A stretch of 64,000 nt of DNA from Rhizobium leguminosarum (GCF_004123835.1 NZ_MZMU01000025.1:110448-174447); one strand, 5' to 3'; numbered from the stretch's first letter, positions 17,063 through 25,931 are shown. Notes: generated by a model not told the origin, from the letters alone. A program made the numbers and translations.

Positions 17063-17934
17063 TCTGCAGCCTCCCGGGCCAGCATCTCGCCGGCATGTCC
17101 GTGCGCGCGGCGGTCTTCGCAATGATCGGTGTCGGAGCAGACGAACATCCGCCCGCCCTTGTCGTCGAGAACCACCTCGTCGAGATAGACATCCTCCGCA
17201 CCGCAAAGGGCGCAGGGTTTGTCGAAACGCTGGATATCGAAGGGATAATCCTCGAAATCCAGGCTGACCACGTCGGTATAGGGCGGCACCGCATAGATGC
17301 GCTTCTCGCGTCCGGCGCCGAAGAGCTGCAGCGCGTCCGACATATGCATCTTCGGATTGTCGAATTTCGGCGTCGGCGACGGGTCCATGACATAACGGCC
17401 GTGGACCTTCACCGGATAGGCGTAAGTCCGTGAGATGCGGCCGTTATGGGCGATATCCTCGTAAAGCTTCACATGCATGAGGCCGTATTCTTCGAGCGCA
17501 TGCATCTTGCGGGTCTCGGTCTCACGCGGCTCGAGGAAACGCAGCGGCTCGGGGATCGGCACCTGGTAGACGAGCACCTGCCCGACCCCGAGCTTTTCTT
17601 CGGGAATGCGGTGGCGCGTCTGGATGATCGTCGCATCCTTGGTATGCGTCGTCACCGCGACATTGGCGACCTTCTGGAAGAAGGCGCGGATGGAAACGGC
17701 GTTGGTCGTATCGTCGGCACCCTGGTCGATGACCTTCAGCACGTCGTCCGGTCCGATGATCGAGGCCGTCACCTGCACACCGCCAGTGCCCCAGCCATAG
17801 GGCATCGGCATTTCGCGCGAGGCGAATGGCACCTGGTAGCCGGGAATGGCGATCGCCTTCAGGATGGCGCGGCGGATCATCCGCTTGGTCTGTTCGTCGA
17901 GATAGGCGAAGTTGTAGCTGGCCAGATCGGTCAT
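17059..17934 (-). CDS. phnJ: Alpha-D-ribose 1-methylphosphonate 5-phosphate C-P lyase
   Basis: 291 residues. The catalytic subunit that splits the C-P bond by S-adenosylmethionine radical chemistry. Cysteines are at 241, 244 and 266 (the [4Fe-4S] ligands, CALC ... C) and 272 (the catalytic thiyl residue), identical in numbering to the E. coli enzyme, and the Gly-rich segment GWGTGGVQVT is present. Products are a hydrocarbon and ribose 1,2-cyclic phosphate 5-phosphate. It overlaps phnI by 4 bases upstream and phnK downstream. Confidence 0.97.
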   Translation of the reverse strand: MTDLASYNFAYLDEQTKRMIRRAILKAIAIPGYQVPFASREMPMPYGWGTGGVQVTASIIGPDDVLKVIDQGADDTTNAVSIRAFFQKVANVAVTTHTKDATIIQTRHRIPEEKLGVGQVLVYQVPIPEPLRFLEPRETETRKMHALEEYGLMHVKLYEDIAHNGRISRTYAYPVKVHGRYVMDPSPTPKFDNPKMHMSDALQLFGAGREKRIYAVPPYTDVVSLDFEDYPFDIQRFDKPCALCGAEDVYLDEVVLDDKGGRMFVCSDTDHCEDRRAHGHAGEMLAREAAE

Positions 17935-19037
17935 TCGGCGGCTTCCTTCATGTCTTCGCCACCGTTGCGGGCGGCTTCGAATTCACGGCGCATGCAGCGG
18001 ACGAGGTCGAGTTCGGCCTGGAAATCCACATAATGCGGAAGCTTCAGGTGCTCGACGAAGCCAGTCGCCTGGACGTTGTCGGAATGCGAGATGACGAATT
18101 CCTCGTCCTGTGCCGGCGCGGTGATATCCTCGCCGAGTTCTTCGGCGCGAAGCGCCCGGTCGACCAGCGCCATCGCCATCGCCTTGCGCTCACTCTGGCC
18201 GAAGACCAGGCCGTAGCCGCGGGTGAATTGCGGCGGTGCCTTGGCCGAACCCTTGAACTGGTTGACCATCTGGCATTCGGTGATCTGGATCGTGCCGAGC
18301 GAGACGGCGAAACCGAGTTCCGGCACATCGAATTCCACCTCGACGTCGCCGATGCGGATTTCACCGGTGAAGGGGTGGTTGCGGCCATAGCCGCGCTGGG
18401 TGGAATAACCGAGCGCCAGCAGGAAGCCCTCGTCGCCACGGGCAAGCGCCTGCAGGCGGAGATCGCGGGTCATCGGGAATTCCATCGGCTCGCGGGTCAG
18501 GTCGCCGATTTCGTGATCTTCCGGCATGTCGCCGTCGGCCTCGATCAGGCCTTCCTCGCCGAGGATCTCGGAGACGCGCATGACACGGCCGGTCTCGGCT
18601 GCGCGCTGAGCGGGTGTCTCGACCGCCTCGTCCGAAAGCAGCGAGGGATCGAGCAGGCGGTGGGTATAGTCGAAGGTGGGCCCAAGAAGCTGGCCGCCCG
18701 GCAGATCCTTGTAGGTCGCCGAGATGCGCCGTTCGATCGTCATCTCAGCCGTGTCGAGCGGCTTGGAATAGCCGAAACGCGGCAGCGTCGTGCGGTAGGC
18801 GCGCAGCAGGAAGATCGCCTCGATCATGTCGCCCCGCGATTGGCGCACGGCAAGTGCGGCGAGCGTGCGGTCGAAAAGCGAAGCCTCGGCCATGACGCGG
18901 TCGACGGCGAGCGCCAGCTGCGCCACGATCTGGTCGATGCCGATCGCCGGCAGCGAACGGTCGCCGCGGCGGCGGTCGGCCAGCAGGCGGTGGGCATTGG
19001 CGATGGCAGCCTCGCCACCCTTGACGGCAACATACAT
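17931..19037 (-). CDS. phnI: C-P lyase core subunit PhnI
   Basis: 368 residues, normal length. Starts MYVAVKGGEAAIANAHRLLA; conserved stretches include RFGYSKPLDTAEMTIERRIS, TITEC-like IQITECQMVNQFK and SHSDNVQATGFVEHLKLPHY. PhnI displaces the base from ATP/GTP so that phosphonate is attached to ribose, acting with PhnG, PhnH and PhnL. It begins 4 bases after the phnH stop and overlaps phnJ (ATGA). Confidence 0.95.
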   Translation of the reverse strand: MYVAVKGGEAAIANAHRLLADRRRGDRSLPAIGIDQIVAQLALAVDRVMAEASLFDRTLAALAVRQSRGDMIEAIFLLRAYRTTLPRFGYSKPLDTAEMTIERRISATYKDLPGGQLLGPTFDYTHRLLDPSLLSDEAVETPAQRAAETGRVMRVSEILGEEGLIEADGDMPEDHEIGDLTREPMEFPMTRDLRLQALARGDEGFLLALGYSTQRGYGRNHPFTGEIRIGDVEVEFDVPELGFAVSLGTIQITECQMVNQFKGSAKAPPQFTRGYGLVFGQSERKAMAMALVDRALRAEELGEDITAPAQDEEFVISHSDNVQATGFVEHLKLPHYVDFQAELDLVRCMRREFEAARNGGEDMKEAAE

Positions 19038-19041
19038 GAGC

Positions 19042-19650
19042 TCAGATCTCCGTTGCTGTGATCTTGGTGGTGCGCGGCAGGCAGAGGAAACGCTTGCCCG
19101 CCGTCAGCACGATGTCGACGCCGCGCGGAAAGAGCGCGCGGTTCTCGGTCCAAAGCCGCAGGAAGGTCTCCGGCAGGCCGATAGGCGCCATCTCCGTCAC
19201 GCTCTGGATGCCGGGACCCATCAGCGCCAGCCTACGGCCGCCCTCGAGTTCGGCGAGTTCGATGATGAGGGTCGTCGAGCGATCGGGATATTCCTGCGTA
19301 CCTGATGCAAAGAGGCCGAAGGAGGAAAGTGCGGTGCCGGCCTCGGTGAAGGCAAAGCGCGCTTCGGCTTTTTCGCTGGTCAGCGGCGCGCCGGTATGGA
19401 AGCCGAGCCACTCGGGCACAGCGGATCTCGCCAGTCCCTGGGAAAGCCAGATGGGCGTGTCGTGGTCGCAAAGCGTCAGCGCGATCGTGCCGGCGGCGAT
19501 GTCGAGCGGTGCCGGCGGCGCGACGTCGGGCTGAACGGTCTGGATCGTGCCGGGGCGGGCCATGCCGTCCATCAGCATCTTGAAGACGCTTTGGGCGTGG
19601 AAGACCGGCTCGGCAAAGCCGCCGGTCAGAGCTTCTGTCTTCAGGCCCAT
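19042..19650 (-). CDS. phnH: C-P lyase core subunit PhnH
   Basis: 202 residues. FRxxMDxMARPG-type segment is present (VFKMLMDGMARPGTIQTV), followed by TLCDHDTPIWLS and GPGIQSVTEMAPIGLPE. PhnH is a PLP-transferase-fold protein without cofactor that bridges the C-P lyase core. ATG 19650 overlaps the phnG stop by one base (TGATG); a TTG one codon upstream is less likely. Confidence 0.93.
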   Translation of the reverse strand: MGLKTEALTGGFAEPVFHAQSVFKMLMDGMARPGTIQTVQPDVAPPAPLDIAAGTIALTLCDHDTPIWLSQGLARSAVPEWLGFHTGAPLTSEKAEARFAFTEAGTALSSFGLFASGTQEYPDRSTTLIIELAELEGGRRLALMGPGIQSVTEMAPIGLPETFLRLWTENRALFPRGVDIVLTAGKRFLCLPRTTKITATEI

Positions 19651-20126
19651 CAATTGTCTCCCCGCACCATGGTGAAGAAATCGACGCGGGTTGCCGCCGT
19701 CTCGTCCGCCTTGCGGCGTTCGGCATCGGCGATCCGCTCAGTGATCGGTAAAAGCAGTGCCTGTTCGACCAAATCCTTCGTCGCCTCCTCTTGCCAGAGC
19801 GCGTCGAAAATCGCCGCAAGCCGGGCCTTTTCACGGTCGGTGCCGAGCGCCTGTGCATGGCCGACCGAGCCGGAGTCGAGCCGGACCGTGGCCCGCGTCA
19901 CGGTCACTTCGCCGAGATTGAAGGGAGCTCCGCCGCCGCCGATGCGTCCGCGCACCATCACCAGCCCGGTCTCCGGTCCGCGCACCTGATGGGCCACAGG
20001 CTTTTGCGGCAGCGCATCGAAGACTGCCAAGAGTTCGCTGCGCTCCGCGCGCGCCAGCAGATCGGCGGCGCGTTTGCGCCCGGATGCCGTCTGTGACGCA
20101 GCGTCTGTCCTGTCCGCTGATATCAT
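19650..20126 (-). CDS. phnG: C-P lyase core subunit PhnG
   Basis: 158 residues, first gene of the phn operon. Recognisable PhnG features are AERSELLAVFDALPQK, the GLVMVRGRIGGGGAPFNLGEVTVTRATV core (shown in part) and ADETAATRVDFFTMVRGDN at the end. It is a core component of the PhnGHIJ complex. The ATG at 20126 (MISADRTDAAS) is preceded by GGGAAG; the frame is open 17 codons further, but that would run through the putative PhnF operator at 20144-20161. Confidence 0.92.
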   Translation of the reverse strand: MISADRTDAASQTASGRKRAADLLARAERSELLAVFDALPQKPVAHQVRGPETGLVMVRGRIGGGGAPFNLGEVTVTRATVRLDSGSVGHAQALGTDREKARLAAIFDALWQEEATKDLVEQALLLPITERIADAERRKADETAATRVDFFTMVRGDN

Positions 20127-20143
20127 CGCCGCTTCCCTTAAAA

Positions 20144-20161
20144 TGTCTATTGATATAGACA
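20144..20161. promoter_or_regulatory. Candidate PhnF operator
   Basis: An 18-base inverted repeat TGTCTAT-N4-ATAGACA lies 17 bases before the phnG start and 121 bases before the divergent GntR gene phnF. GntR/HutC-type regulators bind palindromes of this size and the GTCTATA core resembles known PhnF sites, so this is the likely repressor site for the phn operon. Confidence 0.6.
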
Positions 20162-20196
20162 ACCATACAAGATACACTTAGCTCTAAATCGATGCC

Positions 20197-20214
20197 GTGA
20201 CAAGCGTGTGACAT
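20197..20214 (-). promoter_or_regulatory. Candidate Pho box upstream of phnG
   Basis: On the minus strand two direct repeats ATGTCAC and TTGTCAC are separated by 4 bases (period 11), each matching 5 of 7 positions of the PhoB unit CTGTCAT. The site is 71-88 bases before phnG, suitable for activation of phn under phosphate starvation. Confidence 0.55.
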
Positions 20215-20216
20215 CC

Positions 20217-20254
20217 TACAGCGCCGCGCGTCTTTTCAGACGCGCGGCGCTGTA
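20217..20254. repeat. Palindromic intergenic repeat, family A (perfect copy)
   Basis: A perfect 17 bp inverted repeat, TACAGCGCCGCGCGTCT with its complement around the loop TTTC. It is followed by GCGCTTTGAATTATGCA, a tail shared with the copy at 51875. It lies between the phnG control sites and phnF. Confidence 0.85.
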
Positions 20255-20282
20255 GCGCTTTGAATTATGCAGAAGGCGTGAA

Positions 20283-21038
20283 ATGGCAGGCAGGGGTGGA
20301 ATGGCGGGATTGAAGCAGGTGCAAAGGCAAACCGGCGTGGCGCTCTGGCGCCAGATCGCCGATCGGATTCGCGAGGCGATCAGCACCGGAGCCTATGACG
20401 AAACGGGAATGGTGCCGCCGGAAACCATGCTGGCGCTGCAATTCGGCGTGAACCGGCATACGGTGCGCAGCGCGCTGGCGGCGCTGGCGCAGGAAGGTAT
20501 CGTGCGTGCGGTACAAGGTCGCGGCACGCTGATCGAGCGCAAGGAGCGGCTGAATTTCCCGATCACCAGGCGCACGCGTTTCACCGCCGGCATCGGCGAT
20601 CAGGCGCGTGAAATGCGCGGCCTACTGCTCGATGAGGCGAAGGAGGAGGCGAGTGCCGAGATCGCCCGCTGGCTGGGCCTGAAGCCGGGAGAACAGGTGA
20701 TCCGCCTGGAAACATTGCGCCAGGCAGACAAGCGGCCGGTTTCAAGGGCGACGAGCTGGTTTCCCGCCAAGCGCTTTGCCGGTATCGGTGAGGCTTACCG
20801 GACGGGGGAATCGATCACCAAGGCTTTCGCCGAACTCGGCCTGCCGGACTATGTCCGCGCCACGACCGAGGTGACGGCCGCCCATGCCAGTGCCGCCGAT
20901 ATGGCCGACCTCGAACTCACCCCCGGCGCCATCCTTCTGATCGCCAAGGCGATGAATACCGATCTTGAGGGTATGCCGGTGCAATATTCGATCAGCCGCT
21001 TCGCAGCCGACCGGGTACAGTTCACGATCGAGAACTGA
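20283..21038 (+). CDS. phnF: GntR family regulator of phosphonate genes
   Basis: 251 residues. N-terminal GntR winged helix (VALWRQIADRIREAISTGAY ... GVNRHTVRSALAALAQEGIV, about residues 18-85) joined to a HutC/UTRA effector domain (SRATSWFPAKRF, VQYSISRFAADRVQFTIEN). Divergent from the phn operon, it is the expected local repressor that senses a phosphonate or a C-P lyase intermediate. An alternative ATG is at 20301. It converges on gpmA with a shared terminator hairpin at 21043. Confidence 0.9.
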   Translation: MAGRGGMAGLKQVQRQTGVALWRQIADRIREAISTGAYDETGMVPPETMLALQFGVNRHTVRSALAALAQEGIVRAVQGRGTLIERKERLNFPITRRTRFTAGIGDQAREMRGLLLDEAKEEASAEIARWLGLKPGEQVIRLETLRQADKRPVSRATSWFPAKRFAGIGEAYRTGESITKAFAELGLPDYVRATTEVTAAHASAADMADLELTPGAILLIAKAMNTDLEGMPVQYSISRFAADRVQFTIEN

Positions 21039-21042
21039 GCGC

Positions 21043-21066
21043 CTTTCCCCGCCGAAGCGGGGAAAG
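21043..21066. terminator. Bidirectional hairpin between phnF and gpmA
   Basis: Perfect 10 bp stem CTTTCCCCGC/GCGGGGAAAG with a CGAA tetraloop, placed between two convergent genes 4 and 11 bases away. There is no long T tract, so terminator function is inferred from position and stability. Confidence 0.65.
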
Positions 21067-21077
21067 ATCAGCTGAGA

Positions 21078-21713
21078 TCAATGTGCGCCCGACATGTCGC
21101 CGAGCACTTCCTTGGAAGCGACGGTGGAATCCGCCTTGAGCGTGTAGACCATCGGAACGCCGGTCGCGAGGTTGAGGGCGAGCACACCTTCTTTGCTCAG
21201 CTTGTCGAGCACCATCACCAGCGAGCGCAGCGAATTCCCGTGCGCGGCAACCAGCACCTTCTCGCCCCTGAGCACGCGCGGCAGGATTTCGGTGAGGTAG
21301 TAGGGCCAGACGCGGGCGCCGGTGTCACGCAGGCTTTCACCGCCGGGAGGCGGCACATCATAGGAGCGGCGCCAGATATGCACCTGTTCCTCGCCCCATT
21401 TTGCGCGTGCATCGTCCTTGTTGAGGCCGGAGAGATCGCCGTAGTCGCGCTCGTTCAGCGCCTGGTCGCGGATCGTCAGGAGATCGGGCTGGCCGACCTT
21501 GTCGAGAATGAGCTTCAGCGTGTGCTGCGCACGCACCAGCACCGAGGTATAGGCGACGTCGAATTTGATACCGTATTCGGCGAGCGCCGCGCCGCCTGCA
21601 TTGGCTTCCTGGACGCCGAGCTCGGTCAGATCGGGATCCTTCCAGCCGGTGAAGAGATTCTTCAGGTTCCAGTCACTCTGGCCGTGGCGAACGAGGACGA
21701 GGGTACCGCTCAT
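21078..21713 (-). CDS. gpmA: 2,3-bisphosphoglycerate-dependent phosphoglycerate mutase
   Basis: 211 residues. The phosphohistidine motif LVRHGQSDWN (His10) and the second histidine motif AAHGNSLRSLV are intact, as is ALNERDYGDLSGLNK. It interconverts 3- and 2-phosphoglycerate in glycolysis and gluconeogenesis. The gene is 21 bases downstream of dapB on the same strand and may be cotranscribed with it. The short length compared with enterobacterial GpmA (250) is usual for alphaproteobacteria. Confidence 0.96.
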   Translation of the reverse strand: MSGTLVLVRHGQSDWNLKNLFTGWKDPDLTELGVQEANAGGAALAEYGIKFDVAYTSVLVRAQHTLKLILDKVGQPDLLTIRDQALNERDYGDLSGLNKDDARAKWGEEQVHIWRRSYDVPPPGGESLRDTGARVWPYYLTEILPRVLRGEKVLVAAHGNSLRSLVMVLDKLSKEGVLALNLATGVPMVYTLKADSTVASKEVLGDMSGAH

Positions 21714-21734
21714 GAATATGCCTCCGTAGTATCG

Positions 21735-22559
21735 TTATGAGGAAGAGAGCCCGAGCACGTCGAGCATGGAATAGAGACCCGGCTTCTTGTCGCGTGCCCA
21801 AAGGGCCGCCTTGATGGCGCCGCGCGCAAAGATCGAGCGGTCGGCCGCACTGTGCGACAGGGTGACGATTTCGCCTTCTCCGGCAAAAAGCACGGAATGC
21901 TCGCCGATGACGGAGCCGCCGCGCAGCGTCGCAAAGCCGATCGTGCCCGCTTCGCGGGCGCCGGTATGGCCGTCGCGCACCCGGACCGATTGCGAGGCAA
22001 GATCGATGCCGCGCCCCTTTGCCGCGGCCTCGCCGAAGAGAAGGGCAGTGCCGGAAGGCGCATCCACCTTGTGCTTGTGGTGCATTTCCAGGATCTCGAT
22101 ATCCCAGTCGGCCGGATCGAGCGCACGCGCTGCCTGCTCTGCGAGCACGCTGAGCAGATTGACCCCGAGGCTCATATTGCCCGACTTGACGATCCGGGCA
22201 TGGCGGGCGGCGGCTGCGATCTTCGCGTTGTCCTCTGCCGAGCAGCCCGTCGTGCCGATCACATGAACGATGCGCGCCTGCGCGGCGAGGCCTGAAAATT
22301 CCACCGTTGCGGCAGGCGAGGTGAAGTCGAGCACGCCTTCGGCATCGAGAAAAGCGTTGAGCGGATCGTCGCCGATCACGACACCGGTCGGACCGAGACC
22401 GGCGATCTCGCCGGCATCCTTGCCGACGAAGGGCGAGCCGGCGCGCTCGACCGCGGCATGCAGTATGACGCCTTCGATCGAATGGATGAGCCGGATCAGC
22501 GTCTGCCCCATGCGTCCTGCTGCGCCAACCACCACCAGTTTCATCGCAGCATCGCTCAT
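21735..22559 (-). CDS. dapB: 4-hydroxy-tetrahydrodipicolinate reductase
   Basis: 274 residues. NAD(P)-binding GAAGRMGQTLIRLI at the N-terminus, GTTGCS and the catalytic region LEMHHKHKVDAPSGTALLFG with its conserved histidine pair and lysine. It performs the second committed step of lysine and diaminopimelate synthesis. Start MSDAAMKLVVVGAAG at 22559; an ATG five codons later is possible. It lies 15 bases downstream of the ABC exporter gene. Confidence 0.96.
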   Translation of the reverse strand: MSDAAMKLVVVGAAGRMGQTLIRLIHSIEGVILHAAVERAGSPFVGKDAGEIAGLGPTGVVIGDDPLNAFLDAEGVLDFTSPAATVEFSGLAAQARIVHVIGTTGCSAEDNAKIAAAARHARIVKSGNMSLGVNLLSVLAEQAARALDPADWDIEILEMHHKHKVDAPSGTALLFGEAAAKGRGIDLASQSVRVRDGHTGAREAGTIGFATLRGGSVIGEHSVLFAGEGEIVTLSHSAADRSIFARGAIKAALWARDKKPGLYSMLDVLGLSSS

Positions 22560-22574
22560 GTCAGTCTCACCAGG

Positions 22575-24362
22575 TCAATTTGAATCGGAGGCCGAAGGCC
22601 TCTGCAGGTTGTTGAGGCGAGCGTAAAGACCGTCGCTGACCTTCGCAAGCGTCTCGTGATTGCCTTCTTCGACGACGCGGCCCTGCTGCATGACGATGAT
22701 TTTGTCGGCCCGCACCACGGTCGAAAGCCGGTGGGCGATGACGACGACGGTACGTCCTGTCATCGCTTCGTCGAGCGCCTTCTGCACCGCCGCTTCAGAT
22801 TCGGTGTCGAGAGCGGAGGTCGCCTCGTCGAGAAGCAGGATCGGTGCATTGCGCACCAGAGCACGCGCGATCGACAGCCGCTGGCGCTGGCCGCCCGAAA
22901 GCGTCACGCCGTTTTCGCCGACCGCCGTCTCGTAACCCTGCGGCTGGGCTGAGATGAAGTCATGCGCATAAGCAAGCCGGGCCGCCTCTTCCACCTCGGC
23001 ATCGGTCGCTTCGGGCCGGCCATAGCGGATATTGTCGCGGATCGTGCCCTCGAACAGATAGGGCTGCTGCGAGACATAGGCGAGCTGCTGGCGCAGCGAC
23101 TTCTTGGTGATGTGGGCGATGTCCTGTCCGTCGATCAGGATTTCGCCCTCGCGCGGATCGTAGAAGCGCGGAATGAGGCTGATGACGGTGGATTTTCCGG
23201 CGCCGGAGGGGCCGACGAGCGCTGTGGTCGCGCCGCCCTCGGCGGTGAAACTGACGCCGCTGAGCACGCTCTCATTGCCGTAGGCGAAGGACACATTGCG
23301 GAATTCGATCCTTGCCTGCGTCACCGTCAGCGGTCGGGCATCCGGCAGGTCACGCTGGCGCGGTTCCATGTCGAGCAACTCGTAGATCATCCGCGCATTG
23401 ACGACGGCGCGCTCCATCTGCACCTGCAGGCGGGCAAGCCGGCGGGCCGGGTCATAGGCAAGCAGCAGCGCCGTGACGAAGGAGAAGAAGGCGCCCGGCG
23501 GCACATTGTAGTAGATCGAGCGGTAGGCGGCATAGGCAAGTACGCTGGCGACGGCAAAGCCCGCGAAACTTTCGGTCAGAGGAGAGGTGCGTTCGGAAAG
23601 CCGAGCAATCCGGTTCGCCCGGCTTTCGGCGCCCTTGATGAGTTTGTTGACCTTGCGCTCCAGTTCTTCTTCCATCGTGAAGGCTTTCACGATGGCGATG
23701 CCCTGGATCGTCTCCTGCATGGCGCCGAGAACGTGGCTGTTCAGATGCACGGCCTCGCGGGTCGCCGAGCGCAGCCGCTTGGAAACATAGCGCAGTGCAT
23801 AAAGCAGCGGCGGCGCCATGATGAACACGGCAAGGCTGAGCAGCGGATCCTGGATGATCATCACGGCGAGCAGCGAAACGAAGGTCAGCAGGTCGCGCAC
23901 CGTCGAGGTGATCGTCAGGTTGAGCACGTCGCGGATGCCGCTGACGTTCTGGCTCACCTGCGCGGCAATATGGGCTGAGCGCGCCTCGCTGAAGAAGCCG
24001 ACCGAAAGCGTCATCAGATGCGCATAGAGCCGGCGCTGGTAACGGGCGACGATATCGTTGCCGACCCTGGAAAGCGCCACCGCCTGGCCATAGCTCGCAA
24101 AACCGCGCAGCACGAAGGCGATGAAGATCGAAAGACAGATGATCCAGACGACGTCGGCGCGGCGATTGGCGAAGGCCTCGTCGATGATCGCCCGCATGAT
24201 CCAGGCGGTGAATGCCGTCGAAAGCGCCACCACGATGAGGCAGGCAATCGCAAAGACATAGCCCCAAAGATGATCGCGGCCGTTTTCAGCGATGATGCGC
24301 TTCAGGATACCGGTTACGGTATCGCTGCTGACGCTCTGCGTTCTGCTTTCCGCCGCTTCCAA
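22575..24362 (-). CDS. MsbA/lipid-exporter type ABC transporter, fused permease-ATPase
   Basis: 595 residues. A six-helix ABC exporter domain (first helices VFAIACLIVVALSTAFTAWI and VVWIICLSIFIAFVL) is followed by one nucleotide-binding domain: Walker A LVGPSGAGKSTVISL, signature TLSGGQRQRLSIARAL, Walker B ILLLDEATSALDTES, switch IAHRLSTV. It works as a homodimer; similarity to MsbA suggests lipid or hydrophobic drug export, but the substrate is not determined. TTG at 24362 was chosen because AGGAAA precedes it by 8 bases; a GTG at 24410 would add 16 residues. Confidence 0.9.
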   Translation of the reverse strand: MEAAESRTQSVSSDTVTGILKRIIAENGRDHLWGYVFAIACLIVVALSTAFTAWIMRAIIDEAFANRRADVVWIICLSIFIAFVLRGFASYGQAVALSRVGNDIVARYQRRLYAHLMTLSVGFFSEARSAHIAAQVSQNVSGIRDVLNLTITSTVRDLLTFVSLLAVMIIQDPLLSLAVFIMAPPLLYALRYVSKRLRSATREAVHLNSHVLGAMQETIQGIAIVKAFTMEEELERKVNKLIKGAESRANRIARLSERTSPLTESFAGFAVASVLAYAAYRSIYYNVPPGAFFSFVTALLLAYDPARRLARLQVQMERAVVNARMIYELLDMEPRQRDLPDARPLTVTQARIEFRNVSFAYGNESVLSGVSFTAEGGATTALVGPSGAGKSTVISLIPRFYDPREGEILIDGQDIAHITKKSLRQQLAYVSQQPYLFEGTIRDNIRYGRPEATDAEVEEAARLAYAHDFISAQPQGYETAVGENGVTLSGGQRQRLSIARALVRNAPILLLDEATSALDTESEAAVQKALDEAMTGRTVVVIAHRLSTVVRADKIIVMQQGRVVEEGNHETLAKVSDGLYARLNNLQRPSASDSN

Positions 24363-24507
24363 ATAGGGTTTCCTGTCTCGGGCCAAGCGCCCCGTGAGGG
24401 CGACACGCACTTTTGCCGGGGTCTATAAAGAGTTGGGATTGGTTTGGCTAGAGCGCCGCGCCTCCGCATAGGATGTGCCAATGACGCTCTATCGTTCTGC
24501 GCCGGGC

Positions 24508-25533
24508 TCAGCGCCGCCAGCGGCGGCCCTCGGTCGAGACGCCGAAATTCGCCGGCATGCGCGCATAGGAGGAAAGTCCGGCGAGCGCTGCCAGCGGGTG
24601 CGTCACCACATAGGTCGGGATGGTGCGAAGCAGTGCCGTATGCGGCGCCTTGTCCTCGAAAGCGATGCGGAATTCCGGCTTCTTCAGCGCCGGGATGATT
24701 TTCTGCGAAATGCCGCCTGAGAGATAGACGCCGCCGCGCGCCATGAACACCATCGCCATGTCGCCCGCCACGCGGCCGAGATAGGTGGCAAACAGCGAGA
24801 CGGTCTCTACGGCTGCCTTGTCGCTGCCGGCAAGCGCGTGCGAGGTGATATCGGCTGGATCCTTCATCGTCGGCTCAATGCCGTCGACCACGCAGATGGC
24901 ATGATAGAGGTTGACGAGGCCGCGCCCGCAGAGGATCTGCTCGGCCGAAACGCGGCCTTCGATCGTCTCGATATGCGGGAAGATTTCATAGTCGCGTTTG
25001 CTGCGCGGCCCGAGATCGACATGGCCGCCTTCGCCGGGAACCGGGATCCAGCTGTGCTGGGCATGCACCAGCCCGCCGACGCCGAGGCCGGTGCCCGGTC
25101 CGAGCACGACGCGCGACGCGATCATGTCGCCGGTGGCGTCGCCGATGCGTTCGCGGTTTTCATCCGAAAGCGCGGCAATTGCCAGCGCCTGCGCCTCGAA
25201 ATCGTTGACGACGAGCACATCCTCCATGCCGAGGCCCTCGATCATCGTCTTTGGCCGCACCACCCAGTCGCAATTGGTCAGCGGGATTTCGTCATCGTTG
25301 ATCGGGCCGGCGACGGCGAGGATCGCCGAGCGCGGCTGCACGGCGGTCTTGTCGAGCACGCCTTGCTGGATCGCTTCGTCGATCGTGGCGAAATCCGCCG
25401 TGCGCACGTTCGGAAACTGCTTCGGCTCGGCATAAGCATCGGTCAGGATGGAGAAGCGGGCGTTCGTGCCGCCGATATCGCCGATCAGGATCGGGAAAGG
25501 CAGCGGAGCGGTGCTGTTGTTCGGTTTTGGCAT
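24508..25533 (-). CDS. glk: Glucokinase
   Basis: 341 residues. ATP-binding PILIGDIGGTNARFSIL near the N-terminus, GPGTGLGVGGLV, and the catalytic/sugar segment VNDFEAQALAIAAL and GEGGHVDLGPRS. It phosphorylates glucose at C6. The ATG at 25533 (MPKPNNSTAPLPFP) is where the family begins; the long open frame upstream is antisense to mgsA. It is 17 bases downstream of mgsA, so the two are probably cotranscribed. Confidence 0.95.
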   Translation of the reverse strand: MPKPNNSTAPLPFPILIGDIGGTNARFSILTDAYAEPKQFPNVRTADFATIDEAIQQGVLDKTAVQPRSAILAVAGPINDDEIPLTNCDWVVRPKTMIEGLGMEDVLVVNDFEAQALAIAALSDENRERIGDATGDMIASRVVLGPGTGLGVGGLVHAQHSWIPVPGEGGHVDLGPRSKRDYEIFPHIETIEGRVSAEQILCGRGLVNLYHAICVVDGIEPTMKDPADITSHALAGSDKAAVETVSLFATYLGRVAGDMAMVFMARGGVYLSGGISQKIIPALKKPEFRIAFEDKAPHTALLRTIPTYVVTHPLAALAGLSSYARMPANFGVSTEGRRWRR

Positions 25534-25550
25534 GGCCGGTTCCGTGCTGA

Positions 25551-25931
25551 TCAGGCTTCGAGTGTGGGAAGAAGTTTTATAGCGGTCGCGTGGTTGAGCG
25601 CCATCGGAATATCGTAGACGATCGCCAGCCGCATCAGCGCCTTCACGTCGACATCGTGCGGCATCGGGGTCAAGGGGTCGACGAAGAAGATCAGGGCGTC
25701 GACCTCGCCGGTCGAAATCAGCGCGCCGATCTGCTGGTCGCCGCCGAGCGGTCCGCTTTTCAGCCTCGTGACGTCGAGATCGGGGGCGGCGTCGAGCACG
25801 CGCCCGCCGGTGGTGCTGGTGGCGACGATCTTCCAATGGGAGAGAACGTCCCTATTGGCGCGGGCGAAATCGGCCATGTCGTCTTTTTTCTGGTCATGCG
25901 CAATCAATGCAAGGCATTTGCCGCCGGCCAT
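25551..25931 (-). CDS. mgsA: Methylglyoxal synthase
   Basis: 126 residues. All signatures are present: CLALIAHDQKKDDM, ATSTTGGRVLD, KSGPLGGDQQIGALI and the catalytic Asp in DALIFFVDPLTPMPHDVD. It converts dihydroxyacetone phosphate to methylglyoxal, relieving sugar-phosphate stress. ATG 25931 has GGAGGGA just upstream; a TTG one codon earlier is less likely. Pairing with glk links phosphate release to sugar phosphorylation. Confidence 0.95.
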   Translation of the reverse strand: MAGGKCLALIAHDQKKDDMADFARANRDVLSHWKIVATSTTGGRVLDAAPDLDVTRLKSGPLGGDQQIGALISTGEVDALIFFVDPLTPMPHDVDVKALMRLAIVYDIPMALNHATAIKLLPTLEA

